In this document: positions 49,161 through 61,893 of the stretch, in pieces
Numbering within the stretch: the stretch's first letter is position 1
Layout of the letters: each line of letters opens with the position of its first letter
Source of the DNA: Gonapodya prolifera JEL478
Lineage: Eukaryota; Monoblepharomycota; Monoblepharidomycetes; Monoblepharidales; Gonapodyaceae
Assembly: GCA_001574975.1 (NCBI GenBank)
Contig: KQ965754.1
Coordinates: 111,103-175,102 of the forward strand
Direction of reading: 5' to 3'
Length of the DNA: 64,000 bases
Program-made: the position numbers and the translations under genes
Notes under the pieces: model-generated
What the model saw: the letters and a program-made list of their open reading frames with translations, nothing else
Told to the model about the DNA's origin: nothing
The model's database searches: none

Positions 49161-51495
49161 TCACTGAAGTAGTCTTAGGAGTCCCACAACACTCACATCT
49201 TTGCATCGTCGACCCTCCCTGCTCACAGCGGCAAGCACAACGACGAGTCCTACTGTTCCAATCCAATTCAAAGCATCCATCCAGCTCGCCCATCCATGTA
49301 CAGAGTATGGTTCTCCCGCAACAACACCGGCAAATTTGACGTCCGGGAATGAGTATAACGGCGGTACCGAGCACACGGATGAGAGATGAATCTTGTCCCA
49401 CCAAACGTAGTCATCCACTCCACGAGACTTATCCAAGTTGCTCCCACGGGACTCAAGCGTCGAAGTGGTATCGATGTGCTCCCACACGAGTCGGCTCGAC
49501 CAACTCTGCTCGATTCCCCACGAAACGAGGACAAGGCAGGCGCCAAGGACAAACAGCAGCTTTGTACATGGCGAGGGTCCGTGAAGACGTTGACGCGCCA
49601 GACCAGCACGGCGTCGCCAACTTGGGACCTCCAGAGTACCTGCCCGGGTGTGAGGTGCTCGCTCGACATCGTATTGGTACCCAACGAAACCAGGGCGGCC
49701 GTCTTGGTGATCATGAGCGCCGCGTCCATAATTGAACGTTCCCGAGGGTCCGTGGGTAAGGGTGCTCGCACCAGTACTCGGAATTGGTGTGATAAGTTGT
49801 GTCTCGCGAGGAGTCATGGCGATCAGAAAAGTAAGAAGAAGGGAGATTGCCCGGAGGTAGATATGTGAGCTCAGAAACACAATATCGGACGACGTGAGCC
49901 ACTCGGGTGGAACGACGGGAATGCCATCCAAAGTTGCCAAATTCGTGTCGCTTGGGGATTGTCCCAACATGCCCCTTCCGATCCCCGTCACAGTACTGAT
50001 TATGAACGTGAGGTCCAACACGAACGCGACGACGACGGTGCTGTATATGATAGCGTAGAGGATCCCGGCAACACATCCAATCACGGTTCGCTCGACACAC
50101 TCAAAACATGTCTCGTGCTCCAGCTCGTACTCATCCTCGTGGTAGTACGTCGACGATGCCACACTTCCAATGGTATCAGCTGTTTGCGAGCGCCGCATAC
50201 CAGTGGATCCATAACCGTACCCGCCGTAACCATAAGGCGATGAGGCTGGAACCGCGAGCAAAGGTCGTCGAAGGTCGGATGCGGTTGCTCCACCGTAAGC
50301 TTGGGAGCCACTACCGCCATATGGTCCGTCATTGTAGTCATCCCCGTAATCCGACTCATAGATGGATCCCGTTTCGGCAGTTGAGTATGCCGAGTCCGCG
50401 CCCACCACGTCTCCGCCGACCGACTCCGTACGTGCCCTCGCAAAGAAAGGCCTCTGAAGGGTCGACCTGACCGTGGACGCAACAGAAACCTTCCGGGTGG
50501 AAACTGACGGTGTAATGAACCCGCCACTCGGTCCGTCGGGGGAGGTGAATGGGGTGTACGGAGGTGGGGGAGAGGATTGGTCCCCGGTCGCAGAAGGAAG
50601 GCCGATACTTTGATCGTGCGAAGAGGGGACAGCGGGGCGACCTGCGTCAGGGTGGAATCGCACCCGAGATGCTGAGCGGGAGGGAGAACGGTCACGAGGA
50701 ATGTAGGGCATGTCCGGACTGAGGCTAGCGCGGGATACACCATGTACAAGCGTGGAAGGCATGTAGGACGGTATGCGATTGTCTGACGATAACGAGGTGT
50801 CAGTTATTTCAGCGAGTCCACAGAACCGACACAAAACGCACACTTTGACCTCCATCTCCACTGATGTGTCAGTGCAAGTGCAAGGCAAAACGATGCAGTA
50901 GATCTGGCAATCGCCGCCATCATGAGGAAGTACGGGGATACGATAGCTGGGTCAGGAGCTGTCGCATGGGTATGGGCCGAACCAGTTGGAGCCGAGGGAA
51001 GAACCGCATTGGGGAGCCCGGAGAGGTATCGCACAGCATCAAGTGTAAACCTTCGAGAGGGAAATGCAGTCAGTGTGGGGGTGCAAGGTGAGAAGAAAGA
51101 TGGTCGCGCTCAAACATACGCAATGGCGACCCAGGCGAAGAAAGCGACCCAGTGGCCCTGATTGATCGACGGGTGGCTGTCCAGAGAGAAGTCCTATGTT
51201 AGATTGCTTTTCAAGCCCCGCAAAACGTGTCCCTCGCTCACCGAACCCTCGTGTTGAACACCCGGACTCCGTTGTCATACGTCAACCCGACGACGATACT
51301 GCACACCACGGCGACGACAGCGGTGCCCAAAAGAGACATGGAGACGACGGGTGACCGGATTTTCGAGGCCAGGTCGTGGAGAAATTGAGGAGGCGCCAAA
51401 GGTCGTGGAGATGAATGATTGAGGTCCGCGAGGGAAGACAGGCAGTCGGGAAGGGGAATCCCGCGGAGCGCATCATAGTGCGTCACGTTTGACAT
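49161..51495 (-). CDS. Unrecognised polytopic membrane protein
   Basis: Start ATG 51495 (MSNVTHYDALRGIPLPDC). Three membrane segments come first: VSMSLLGTAVVAVVCSIVVG, GHWVAFFAWVAIAYV, and YFLMMAAIARSTASFCLAL. A long cytosolic-type linker follows, rich in Ser/Pro/Tyr/Gly (YGYGGYGYGS repeats near 50,220). Then four more: CVAGILYAIIYSTVVVAFVL, HIYLRAISLLLTFLIAM, KLLFVLGACLVLVSWGIEQ, and WIGTVGLVVVLAAVS. The seven predicted helices are split 3+4 by the linker. No signature of a known family was recognised. The exon borders at the linker start (about 50,800-50,880) and the true 3' end are uncertain; a donor-like GTGAGTG near the end suggests another exon past 49161. Confidence 0.6.
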
Positions 51496-51674
51496 CGCCT
51501 GTGGGAGGTCGGCGATGCGGAGGAGACAAAAGGAGGGCTTTAGTCAGAGGGTTCAAAACCTGTTGGACTGCGCCACAGCGTGTAAAAGCGGAAGGAATCC
51601 TGTTGCTTCAGTACGTCAAGAAGCTCCTGATATAAAAAAAACCTTCATTCTATCATGCTTGACAATACTGCGAG

Positions 51675-51939
51675 CTCTTTTGCACGGCAGCAGTCCTCCT
51701 TAGCGGGACATGCTTGACAAAAAGTGCACCCAAGAAACCCAATATACAGAACGGAATGCATGAAATAAACCTGGTTCAGGAGAACCGAGGTCAGCACAAG
51801 CAATTGCACTCAAGCTTACAAAGAGATNACTCACGCATAACGTATTCCCACCACGTAGGCCTGCTTGATTGCCAGCTGGAGTGCGGCGAGTGCCAGCGCG
51901 GGGATGGACGAGAGGTCGACATTCGCGCCACTGTACTGC
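51675..51939. repeat. Segment almost identical to copy B (55246-55510), with shared N
   Basis: About 265 bp collinear with 55246-55510 without indels and with only a few differences, although the flanking parts of copies A and B are clearly more diverged. An ambiguous base N lies at 51828 and at the equivalent 55399. Confidence 0.85.
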
Positions 51940-52625
51940 ACTTGGCCACTGTGGTGGCGGGTCCGATCATGTGGTCTTCAAATATGTGAAGGTCAGAGAA
52001 ATTGTTAGGCACGCATTATAAGCTGGCGGGTAACTGGAACAGCTCACCGGGAGCGTTGGCGTGAGCCATAACCTGACCGGTGCAGAAATCAAAATTTGAT
52101 GAATTACGTCCCACTGGGTTGGCATGACTTTCAACTCGCGAATACTTCCGATCCACAAGCAGCTCACCTCATCGTCATGCCAAACCCAATACTACAGATC
52201 ACCTGCGGGACAACTTGCATCCATTTGGGGGAGTTCTCGTCCAGAAGAATTAATAGGCCCATGACGATCGACACAAGAGCCATTCCGGTTTGAGGGAAGA
52301 GTACGTACCTTTGCATGGAGGGGCGTCCAGTGTTATGACTGCAGATGATGATCCCGGGATAGGATGTTGTGCGCGCACTCACTTTCCCGTCTTCATTGAA
52401 ATAACACCGAAAATGAACGAACTTGGAAATAGAAACACCTTCAGAGGGAGGTTCGTCACGCCGGAGGCCGTTGGTGACAACCCGAGGACGTTCTGGAAGT
52501 ATACTGGGAGGAAGTAGCTGTCGGATTCGCCAGAACGTTTGGAACTTTGAAGGAAATTTAGGGCAGGTTGAAGGGAACATACGTGAGCCCCTATATGGCC
52601 CAACCGACGGAGAAGAGTGTGATGT

Positions 52626-52937
52626 GAGGGGGCTCGGGCGTGGACTGGTCACGTGACCTGTGTGCATGGCCATCGACGAACAGGCCATCCATTTGTGGCC
52701 TAGCGTAAAACTAGATTTAACCGATTTATAAACGCTGTAGTTCTTCATCAACAAGCTAGTCTTCGTACACTCATCTCTCGCTCTGCTCTTGCTCTGCTCG
52801 CCTCGCTCGCTTCCCAGGTCATTTGGTTTGACCTCTCGGCTCTCTTGCTCTGCTCTGCCCTTGCTCCGCCTATATCTCGCTTGCCCTCCACGCGCCCTTG
52901 CATCCGCTCAACCACCCTCACCCGGCTCCCTCCACAC
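52626..52937. mobile_element. About 310-bp insertion in copy A, possibly MITE-like
   Basis: Present in copy A, absent from B and C at the same place. The ends are imperfectly inverted (left GAGGGGGCTCGGG, right reverse complement GAGGGAGCCGGG). It is flanked by TGATGT and TGACGT, a possible 6-bp target duplication with one change. The interior holds CTCTGCTC-type repeats and no gene. Confidence 0.4.
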
Positions 52938-54802
52938 TGACGTTGGAGAAGAAATAGCTTTTGTCCTTGAACTGCAGCCGTGGATACGTACAGTGAGTCG
53001 GTGATCATACTTTTGCATCCACATTGTCAGACAACTCACTAACGACAATGGCACAATGGGCTCGCCAGCTCTTGTCTCCCACCACACAAATGCCGCAAGC
53101 AGCACGAGCCCCACCGCGGTCATTCCCAGTACCTGTCCGCTGGCCCAGGGGTACGTGACACCACCCCACGTGCATGCGAGGAGGAGGAGGGATATGGAGG
53201 TCGTGCAGAGGAACACGCCGAGGTAGTTGACGCGGCGGAATTGGGAGCGCAGGGTTCTCGAGGGGCGAGGAGGTTTGAGCGCGAGTTGGTACGAGACGAC
53301 CCAAGAGGGATGCTAGAGGTGGGTTGGTTATGCGGAAGTGAGATGCGGGGTTGACACTTGGACAGAAGGTAGTAAAAAGGTCACTTGATCCAAAAGCCGC
53401 ATCTGAGAACCAATTCGAGAAGTGAAAGTGAACGATGAGGAAACGGAAAGGGAAAAGTTAGGGGTTGACGCTGAACATACCGCGACGAAAGATTATCTGT
53501 GATGACACCGCCAATAAACTGATTGGACGTGGACACAATGAATATGTGGCTGATGTAAAGCAGAGGTGGTTCACTCACAGGTCCTATAGCAGCGCACAAA
53601 CCAGTGATTCCCGCCATGCTGCAAAAGATTTGCGTCATCAGTGACCGGGCACCGAAAGCATCCCGACTCACAACCCCATATACTTCCCCCTCTCCAACGG
53701 TGCCACAATCTCGCCAATAATAACAAACGTCAGGCCTTAAATGGCACCGCCTCCAACGCCCTGGAAGATTCGTGACATATTGAGCATGATCATGGAGTTT
53801 GAGAGTGCGCAGATGGCGGAGAAGAGGACAAATTCAAGCATGAAGAGCATCAGAAGTTGCTTTCGACCGAACTGGTATTGGGGGTAAGGTAGGAGGGGGC
53901 AATAGTGAAAAAAATGCTTTTGACGTTGATGAGTTTCAAGAGGTTAATTCTCCTGCCTCCAGATGACCATCCTCCATCTGATTTTCGGTGAAGCGTTGTC
54001 ACACGATAAGTTCCTTCCTCCATCACCTCTTATTGTTGGTGCAGCGCTTCACAGTATAATCTCAACGGGGAAACCGCAAAGAGGAACTCCTGTCTGCGCC
54101 GAATCGTCACATGCAAATGCTTCTCCATGCAATAAAAGACTCACAATGTCCGATAGTTTTCCCAAATCGGAGTAAGTGCTGTGAACGTCAGGAGATATCC
54201 TAGAAGAGTGACCATAGTTGAAGTGAAGCTATTGCAGCACCATGCTTGAGTATGGTGACTCTGTCACGAGGTAACGAACCTGTGCCGACCCATTGTTATG
54301 AGTTTGCGCCAATGAGATCTCTTGCGATTGTTGGAAGCATGGTAGCTGTGCCAAGGTTAAAGTTTAATGTTTGGTCAGAACATCGCTGGGGGAAGTTCCT
54401 CACCAACAAAGGCTAAACGTGAGAAATGGAAGGAAGGTCAAGTAAGATACCACTGCAACAAGCGACAGCTGCATCGTACTCACTTCCATCAAGAGCAGCC
54501 CCCGCCATTCCTTTGGCCAAAGCCAGCACGGCCAGTGCAATCCTGCGAGGACTGTTTTGGATCTCATGAGACGGCGCGTCTTTCCCCGCGCCGGGATGCG
54601 TCGCCGCCGAGTCCATTTTGATCGCGGTGTCTGTGCTGCTGTCAGGTGCAAGAGTGCCGCTCGGTGCGAGCGTCAAGACCCATGAATCCAAGTTCGGCTC
54701 CGAGTTGATCAGTTTATGCATATCTGCAGCCGACGATTGGGAGATTGCTGGCACAACAGCAGCCTGTGCGGACGGTTTCTGCTGGAAGGAGTCAGAAATC
54801 AT

Positions 54803-55235
54803 TTTGCCAGATTGCGGGGAACCCGATTGAGCCTTCAAAGCCGTGCCCGATGCCGTGCGCAGTAAATGTGCGCAGCCGTGGCCTTTGCGTTTTCGCTGAG
54901 ACGTCTGCGGAGTTCCGCGGTCCGAGGAGCGGGCGACATCGCCACTACTTCCACGCCGATGGTTCAGGTTCATACTGTCGACATGCGATTCGGAGTGCCA
55001 AGCGGAGAACGAGCGTGGAAAACGTAAGGTTTAAGTCAAAAGGCGTGGACACTTTGTAAGAAACCGGAAGTAACCGCCTTCAAATGTAAGTAACCACCTC
55101 AACCTAGTATCGTCCGCTCCCGTCAGCAATTCTGTTTCATGATTCAACAATGTAAAATGAGATGTCCTCTTACTTTAGTACGGATAATATGACAGCTGAC
55201 ATATAAAAAACTGCATTCGACTGCCATGCACGACA
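54803..55235. other. Upstream region of copy A
   Basis: An in-frame N-terminal extension of copy A is open to about 54,973. No independent gene seen. Confidence 0.3.
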
Positions 55236-58194
55236 TTACTCCGAGCTCATTTGCACGGCAGCAGTCCTCCTAAGCGGGACATGCTTGACAAAAAGTGCAC
55301 CCAAGAAACCCAATATACAGAACGGAATGCATGAAATAAACCTGGTTCAGGAGAACCGAGGTCAGCACAAGCAATTGCACTCAAGCTTACAAAGAGATNA
55401 CTCACGCATAACGTATTCCCACCACGTAGGCCTGCTTGATTGCCAGCTGGAGTGCGGCGAGTGCCAGCGCGGGGATGGACGAGAGGTCGACTTTCGCGCC
55501 ACTGTACTGCGCCGTGAGCGAGGCGCCGAATGTCTATGGCGGTAGTTGTGTACGTTTGTGGTGATTGGGGAAGAAGTGTGTTCCATGACAAGTTGTCACA
55601 TACCTGAATTTGTTCCTGATTCAGGCGGTACTCTCTTGCAACGCTAGCAATGCCCGAAGCCGCGTGGTCCGTGAGCAAGTTCTGCATCACGGTTGCGAAG
55701 ACCTGTATGTGCCCAATAACGCCAGCGTTTTGTGAATTAGTTGTGGAAACGTCCCCACGCTTGCTTCTATACAACATACCGCAATACCCATAACTCCACC
55801 CAGCGAGCGCAAGAAGTTGGACACGGTGGTTGCGGGTCCGATCATATGGTCTGCGAAATGGTTCGGTCAGTGAAACTTGGAAGACGCGCCAGTGAGTGGA
55901 AGGGATAGAACTCACCGGGAGCGTTTGTCTGAGCCATGAGCTGCCCAGTACTGAAATTGTGATTTGACAAGCGAAGTCCCACTGCCTCAGTACGACTTTC
56001 AACCCGCGAGCACGTCTGATAATAGCTCACCTCATGGTAATACCGAACCCGATACCGCACAGAACCTGCGGGACGACCTGCATCCATTTGGGGGAGTTTT
56101 CGTCCAAAAGAGTGAACAGACCCATTGCGATCGACACAAGGGCCATGCCGAGTTGAGGGAAGCGGACGTATCTGTTTATTTGGAGCGATTACTGCTGGCC
56201 GTAACCTCAGCAGCGAAAGAAGCGTGAAAACTGACTTGCCCGTCTTCATCGTCACAATACCCGCAATGAAGGAGCTTGGAATAAGGAAGACCATGAGGGG
56301 GATGTTCATCACGCCGGAGCCTGTCGGGGAAAGCCCGAGAACGTCTTGGAAATACACCGGGAGGAAGTAGCTGCCGGATTGGTTTCGGTAAAACGTTTTG
56401 AATCTTGAGACGAGGCGAGGCACGCGAGGCAACGTACCTGAGTCCGTACATCGCCCAGCCGACGAAAAAGAGTACGACGTTGGTGAAGATGTAGTTCTTG
56501 TCCCTGAACTGCAGTCACAAGGTAGCGGGGCCGGTCACCTGAAACCCTTCCCATCAAAACCGGCGGGGTCCCCACTCACCAACGACAAGGGCACCACGGG
56601 TTCTCCAGCTCTTGCCTCCCACCACACGAACGCCACAAGCAGCACGAGTCCCACCGCGATGGTTCCAAGCACCTGTCCGCTGGCCCAGGGGTACGTGACA
56701 CCGCCCCACGTGCATGCGAGGAGAAGGACGGATATGGAGGTCGTACAAAGAAACACGCCCAGGTAATCCACGCGGCGGAATTGGGAGCGTAACGAGCCTG
56801 GGGGGCGCGGGAGTTTGAGCGCGAGTTGGTAGGCGATGAGGGCCATGACGCCGACGGGGATGCTGGAGGAGGGTTGGTAGTGGTTGGACGGTGAGATGTG
56901 CCATGGGGATGCGGTTTGGAACGGCAAGGGAGGCTTACTTGATCCAAAAGCCCCATCTGTGAAGCATGTCAAGAAGCAAAAGCAAACATTGTTGAGGAGA
57001 CTGAAAGGGATACGTATTCCCGGACTTGGCTCTGTACTCACCGCCACGATAGGTTATCTGTGATGACACCACCAATGAACTGATTGCACGTTGGCATGAT
57101 GTATATGTGGCCGGTTTATAATGTACGATGAACCACTTACAGGTCCTATAACGGCACACAGTCCAGTAATCCCCGCCATGCTGTAAAGGATGCATGAACT
57201 CTGTTAGTCAACCACACCACTCTTCCCTTTCAATGGCACCAAACCATTACTCACATTCCCATATACTTGCCTCTCTCCAACGGGGCCACAATCTCGCCAA
57301 TGACCACAAACGTGAGACTCTGGATCGCGCCCCCGCCGACGCCTTGGAAGATGCGCGACATGATGAGCATGATCATGGAGTTTGAGAGGGCGCAGAGCGC
57401 GGAGAAGATGATGAACTCGAGCATGAGGAGCATAAGGAGTTGTTTGCGACCGAACTGGTGAGTAATAATAATTGGTTGATCTCCTGGTGCAATAAGAGAC
57501 CGCCCACAAATGACTCACGATGTCCGAGAGCTTTCCCCAGACTGGAGCGAGTGCTGTGGAAGTCAGGAGGTATCCTGGAGAGCGATAATAATTCAGTGAA
57601 CCTGTCGCAAGGTTAGTTGCCTGTCAGAACTTATACGAACCTGTGCCGACCCATTGGTACGAGTCTGCCCCGTTAAGATCTCGTGCGATTGTGGGGAGCA
57701 TGGTAGCTGCGTCGAGGTTAAGTTTAAAGTTTGGTCAGAACATCGCTGGAGGGAAGTCTCTCACCAACAAAGGCTGAACGTGAACAATGCGAAGGAAGGT
57801 CAAGTCAGCAACGACTGCCACAAGCGATAACTTCATCAAACTCACTTCCATCAAGAGCAGCCACCGCCATCCCCACAGCCAAGGCCAGCACGGCCAGTGC
57901 AATCATTCGAGGACTGTTTTGAATCTCGTCCGGTGACTCTGGCGAAGACGCATCTTTTCCGGTGAGCTCTTTCGCTGTCGAGTCTGTCGAGTCTGCCGAG
58001 TCGGGCAAGTCCATTTTTATTGCGGTATCGGCGTCGGGTGCAGGATTATCAGGCTTTGCCAGCGTCAGGTCGGACGCATCCAAATTTGGTTCCGGCTTGA
58101 GCGGGGTAGCATCTGTGTGCGAGGGCGGGGGTTGAGTGATTGCCAGCACAATGGACTCCTCAGATGGTTTGCCTTGGATGTTGTCTGATGCCAT
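55236..58194 (-). CDS. DHA2 MFS drug transporter copy B
   Basis: A 14-helix MFS efflux protein of the DHA2 (drug:H+ antiporter 2) family. Start ATG 58194 (MASDNIQGKPSEES), with a disordered acidic tail of about 95 residues. Helix 1 is IALAVLALAVGMAVAALDGS; then ATMLPTIARDLNGADSYQW; LSNSMIMLIMSRIFQGVGGG (motif C-like) and GEIVAPLERGKYMGM; GWKVTYPWASGQVLG-type core (GGVTYPWASGQVLGTIAVGL); NQSGSYFLPVYFQDVLGLSP; GPATTVSNFLRSLGGVMGIA; and the end CILGFLGALFVKHVPLR with stop 55236. It has many short introns. It looks whole. The N at 55399 lies at an exon/intron border near the end. Confidence 0.82.
55246..55510. repeat. Counterpart of the copy A near-identical segment
   Basis: See 51675-51939. N at 55399. 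Confidence 0.85.
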
Positions 58195-58755
58195 TTTACT
58201 GGGGAAGAGGACTGTGGGGAACCTGACACGAGATTGGGAAGGCGCAAGGAGCCAAGGCAGCGGGCGACTGGCGGTTACCCTCGGGTAGCGATGGCGGAAT
58301 GCGTTGCCGGCGTGGCGTGCGGAGACGCGGGCGAGAGACGGGCGTGGGAGACAGAAAGCGAAAGTAAAGTGGTATCGACGGAGTGTGTCTGGGGTCCCTT
58401 TTTTAGTACCGCCTGATCCTGTTCTCCCGCATTTTCGGGGGGTGTTGACCTGGCAGACGTCTTGGCAGGAATCATTTTTCTTTTGCGCACGGGGCTTTAC
58501 AACCGCTTGGGGGCAAAAGCGTTGCTTATCAAGACTGTGAAGTGCGCGTCGACAACACAAACCCAACCTTCCTAATTAAGTAAATGTTCTACTCCGTCCA
58601 ATCTAATTTTTATTCGATTATCTTTCACCGGGCTGGGCCGTTTTCGTCCTCGTCCGTTGTTTGTGGAGATTTTGAAAAGGGGGTCCGGTGACATTACATT
58701 GGAATTCATTTATATTTCACACATCATCAGACAGCTCGTCTTTATGAAATTGTAC
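58195..58755. other. Intergenic, copy B promoter side
   Basis: No gene supported. A coding-like frame upstream of 58194 on the minus strand has no recognisable content. Confidence 0.35.
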
Positions 58756-61700
58756 TCACTCCGAGTTCATTTGCACGGAAGCAGTCGTCCTCAGCGGGAC
58801 ATGTTTCACAAACAACGCAGCCAAGAAACCCAAAATACAAAACGGAATGCATGAAATAAACCTATTCCATACACGACTCAGGTCAGCGCAAGCAATCACA
58901 TCGAGGACGTGGACGTCAGGCTCACTTACGCGTATCGAAGTCCAACGACGTAGGCCTGCTTGATGGCCAGTTGAAGTGCGACAAGGGCAACGGCGGGGAT
59001 GGACGAGAGGTCGACTTTAGTACCGCTGTACTGGGATGAGATCGAGGCGCCGAATGTCTATTAGAGGCGGTTGGTTGGTGTGTGAGTTTTGGCCATTCGA
59101 AAAGATTCCGGCTCCACAAGCTGTACGACGTAATGACCACGTCGCACGCACCTGAACTTGCTCCTGACTCAGCCTGTACTCCATCGCAACGCTGGCAATA
59201 CCCGACGCCGCGTGCTCCGTCAACAAGTTCTGCATTACCGTCGCGAAGACCTGCAAAGTACATCACCCAGTGTCAAGTGAGATGTGTGAAATGTCCCTGC
59301 CTAACTCCTTGTCCAGACAACATCGCAAACGTACCGCGATTCCCATAACAGCACCCAGCGAGCGCACGAAGCTTGATACGGTTGTGGCGGGTCCGATCAT
59401 TTCGTCTGCCAATTTTTTGAACAGTGGAACGGTCAGACTGTTGTGATTTTGCGGGAGCAGCGACTGCCGACTGCCGAGGAGGAACACGGAAGGCAACAAC
59501 TCACCTGGAGCGTTCGTCTGCGCCATAAGCTGACATGTGCTACAAATTCCAAACAAAAAAATTGAGAATCAAGATCACTGACCGACTCCTCACACACCAA
59601 GTTTCATCGCACGAGGCGAGCAGACACGCACGTCATACACATACCGACGCCGACGCCGCACAAAATCTGCGGGACGACCTGCATCCATTTGGGTGAGTTT
59701 TCGTCCAGGAGCGTAAACAGGCCCATCCCGACTGATACGAGGGCCATGCCGAGTTGGGGGAAGAAGACGTACCTTAAATTTCGTGCGCATGCAGTCGAGG
59801 GTAGAGCGTAGAGGTTATTTCGTCAATCGAAGGCTTCCGGTACGATCAATGTGTACTATCGTACGCGCACTCACAGTCCCGTCTTCAACGTAACAATACC
59901 TGCAATAACCGCGCTCGGGAATAGGAAGGCCGTGACAGGGATGTTCATGACGCCAGACCCCGTCGGTGTCAAGTCAAGAACGTTCTGGAAGTACACGGGG
60001 AGGAAGTAGCTGTTGGATTGGTTTCCGCAAAATGTTTATGTGAAAAAATGGCCGGCAGGTGAGGGAGGGAAAGAGACGTACGCGATCCCGAACATGGCCC
60101 AACCGATGAATAAGAGTATGATGTTAGTAAAGACGTAGTTGCGGTTCTTGAACTGCAGTCACGGAATCGTGCGGCCTGTCAATATCACAATCACATTCGC
60201 CAAAACGAACTCAACCTTACCAACGACAACGGCACCACCGGCTCGACCGCCTTGCCCTCCCAGTACACAAACACCCCCAGCATCACAATCCCCACCGCGA
60301 TCGTTCCCAGAACCTGTCCGCTGGCCCAAGGGTACGTGACGCCGCCCCACGTAAAGGCGAGCAGGAGGAGCGACATGGAGGACGTGCAGAGGAACACGCC
60401 CGGGTAGTCGACGCGCCGGAATTTGGAACGGAGTGAGCCCGTGGGGCGAGGGAGTTTGAGGAAGAGGTGGTAGGCGATGAGCGCGAGGACGCCGACGGGG
60501 ATGCTGCAGGGTGGAGTGTGGGGAATCGGGTGAGTGGGGTGGGAGTGGGTTTGTTCTGGGATGGAAATTGGAAGGTGAAGGCTTACTTGATCCAGAAGCC
60601 CCATCTAATTAGAAGAATTGAGAGAAGTGAAAGCAAACGATGAGCAGACGGAGAAGGAAAACAGCAGGGTAGAAGTTGGGTCTGGACTCACCGCCACGAG
60701 AGGTTATCTGTGATGACACCGCCGATGAACTATAACCGCGGTCCGCGTATTGGACATTTTGGTATGATGAAAGCGGTGCTGGTTGATAACCGAGTCGATG
60801 GAGCACGAGTACTCACGGGTCCAACAATGGCACACAGCCCAGCGATTCCTGCCATGCTATAAAGAATCGCGGAGAGAACAATGTCAGCGTCGGGCATCAC
60901 AACCTCACGCTTCCGCCTTCCCCTTCGCCCGTCACCAACACCCCCCGTCCCCTCCCCACCGAACCACCACGTCCACCACCACCACCATCTTACTCACATC
61001 CCCATGTACTTTCCCCTCTCCAACGGAGACACAATCTCGCCAATGACGACAATCGTGAGGGCTTGGATCCCGCCGCCGCCGACGCCTTGGAGGATGCGAC
61101 ACATGATGAGCATGATCATGGAGTTGGACAGGGCGCAGAGCACGGAGAAGAGGATGAATTCGAGGACGAGGAGCATGAGGAGTTGTTTGCGACCGAACTG
61201 GGGATGGGGCCGGGGGCGGGGGGCGGGGGGGGGGAAAGGGGTTAAGAATTGGTTGATGTCCTGGATTGGATGCAGCAAGAGACGGCGCGAGAGAGACTCA
61301 CAATATCCGAGAGCTTTCCCCAGACAGGAGCGAGTGCTGTGGATGTGAGGAGATATCCTACATGGGTGAAAAGAATGATTGAAGTGCATGTGAACAAGCC
61401 GTCGCAAGGTTGATTAGTCAGAACTTGACCAACCTGTGCCGACCCATTGGTACGAGTCCGCGCCGTTGAGATCTCGTGCAATTGTGGGAAGCATGGTGGC
61501 TACGCAAGGGCAGAGTTTACATAACTTGCACGCCTGCCCAAGGACGTCGACAAGGACCAAGTCACTCACCTACGAAAGCTGTTGGAAGTTTTGAAGGGAA
61601 GACCGTCCCGTACCGTAACGTTCAGTTAGCCATAGCTGCAACACGTCACAAGCGACAACCGAATTGAACCCACTTCCGTCAAGAGCTGCAACTGCCATTC

Positions 61701-61893
61701 CCACCGCCAATGCCAGCACCGCCAGAGAAATGGCTCGTGAGCTGTTCTGAATCTCGTCCGGTGACTGATCGGAAGACGAAACATCCTTGGCCTCGGGATG
61801 TTTATCGCCCGAGTCCACCGAGTCCATTTTGATTGCTGTGTCCGGCAGCGGCGCAGGAGCGTCGCTGTTATCCTGCGTGTGTTGCGATGCCAT
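58756..61893 (-). CDS. DHA2 MFS drug transporter copy C
   Basis: Third tandem DHA2 member. Start ATG 61893 (MASQHTQDNSDAPAPLPD) with a shorter acidic tail than in A and B. It shows ISLAVLALAVGMAVAALDG, then ATMLPTIARDLNGADSYQW, LLTSTALAPVWGKLSDIV, MLIMCRILQGVGGGGIQALT, GEIVSPLERGKYMGM, and RAWSFAFTWGGVTYPWASG-type core. The end is ILGFLAALFVKHVPLRTTAS, stop 58756. It seems intact, with many introns. The three copies lie in one orientation, at about 3-kb spacing; C is the most diverged, A and B the closest pair. The substrate is unknown; tandem DHA2 genes often relate to toxin or drug export. Confidence 0.82.

Larger units (their letters stand above)
51653..54802 (-). pseudogene. DHA2 MFS drug transporter copy A, decayed
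   Basis: First of three tandem 14-helix drug:proton antiporter genes. Its start (ATG 54802, MISDSFQQKPSAQ) and acidic tail, with SEPNLDSWVLTLAPSG and TAIKMDS, are closest to copy B. Broken by an in-frame TAA at 54296-54298 inside the conserved IARDL...YQWVGTG segment, by an inserted block (about 52,626-52,937), and by a deletion of about 330 bp relative to copy B that joins GPATTV to the late QYSGAKVDLSS exon near 51,940. Its last codons also differ from copies B and C. A patch near the 3' end is almost identical to copy B. A nonfunctional member of the array. Confidence 0.8.

Noticed and set aside
51653-54802. Copy A as a functional transporter
   Set aside because: It has an in-frame stop within a conserved segment, an inserted block and loss of a late exon region.
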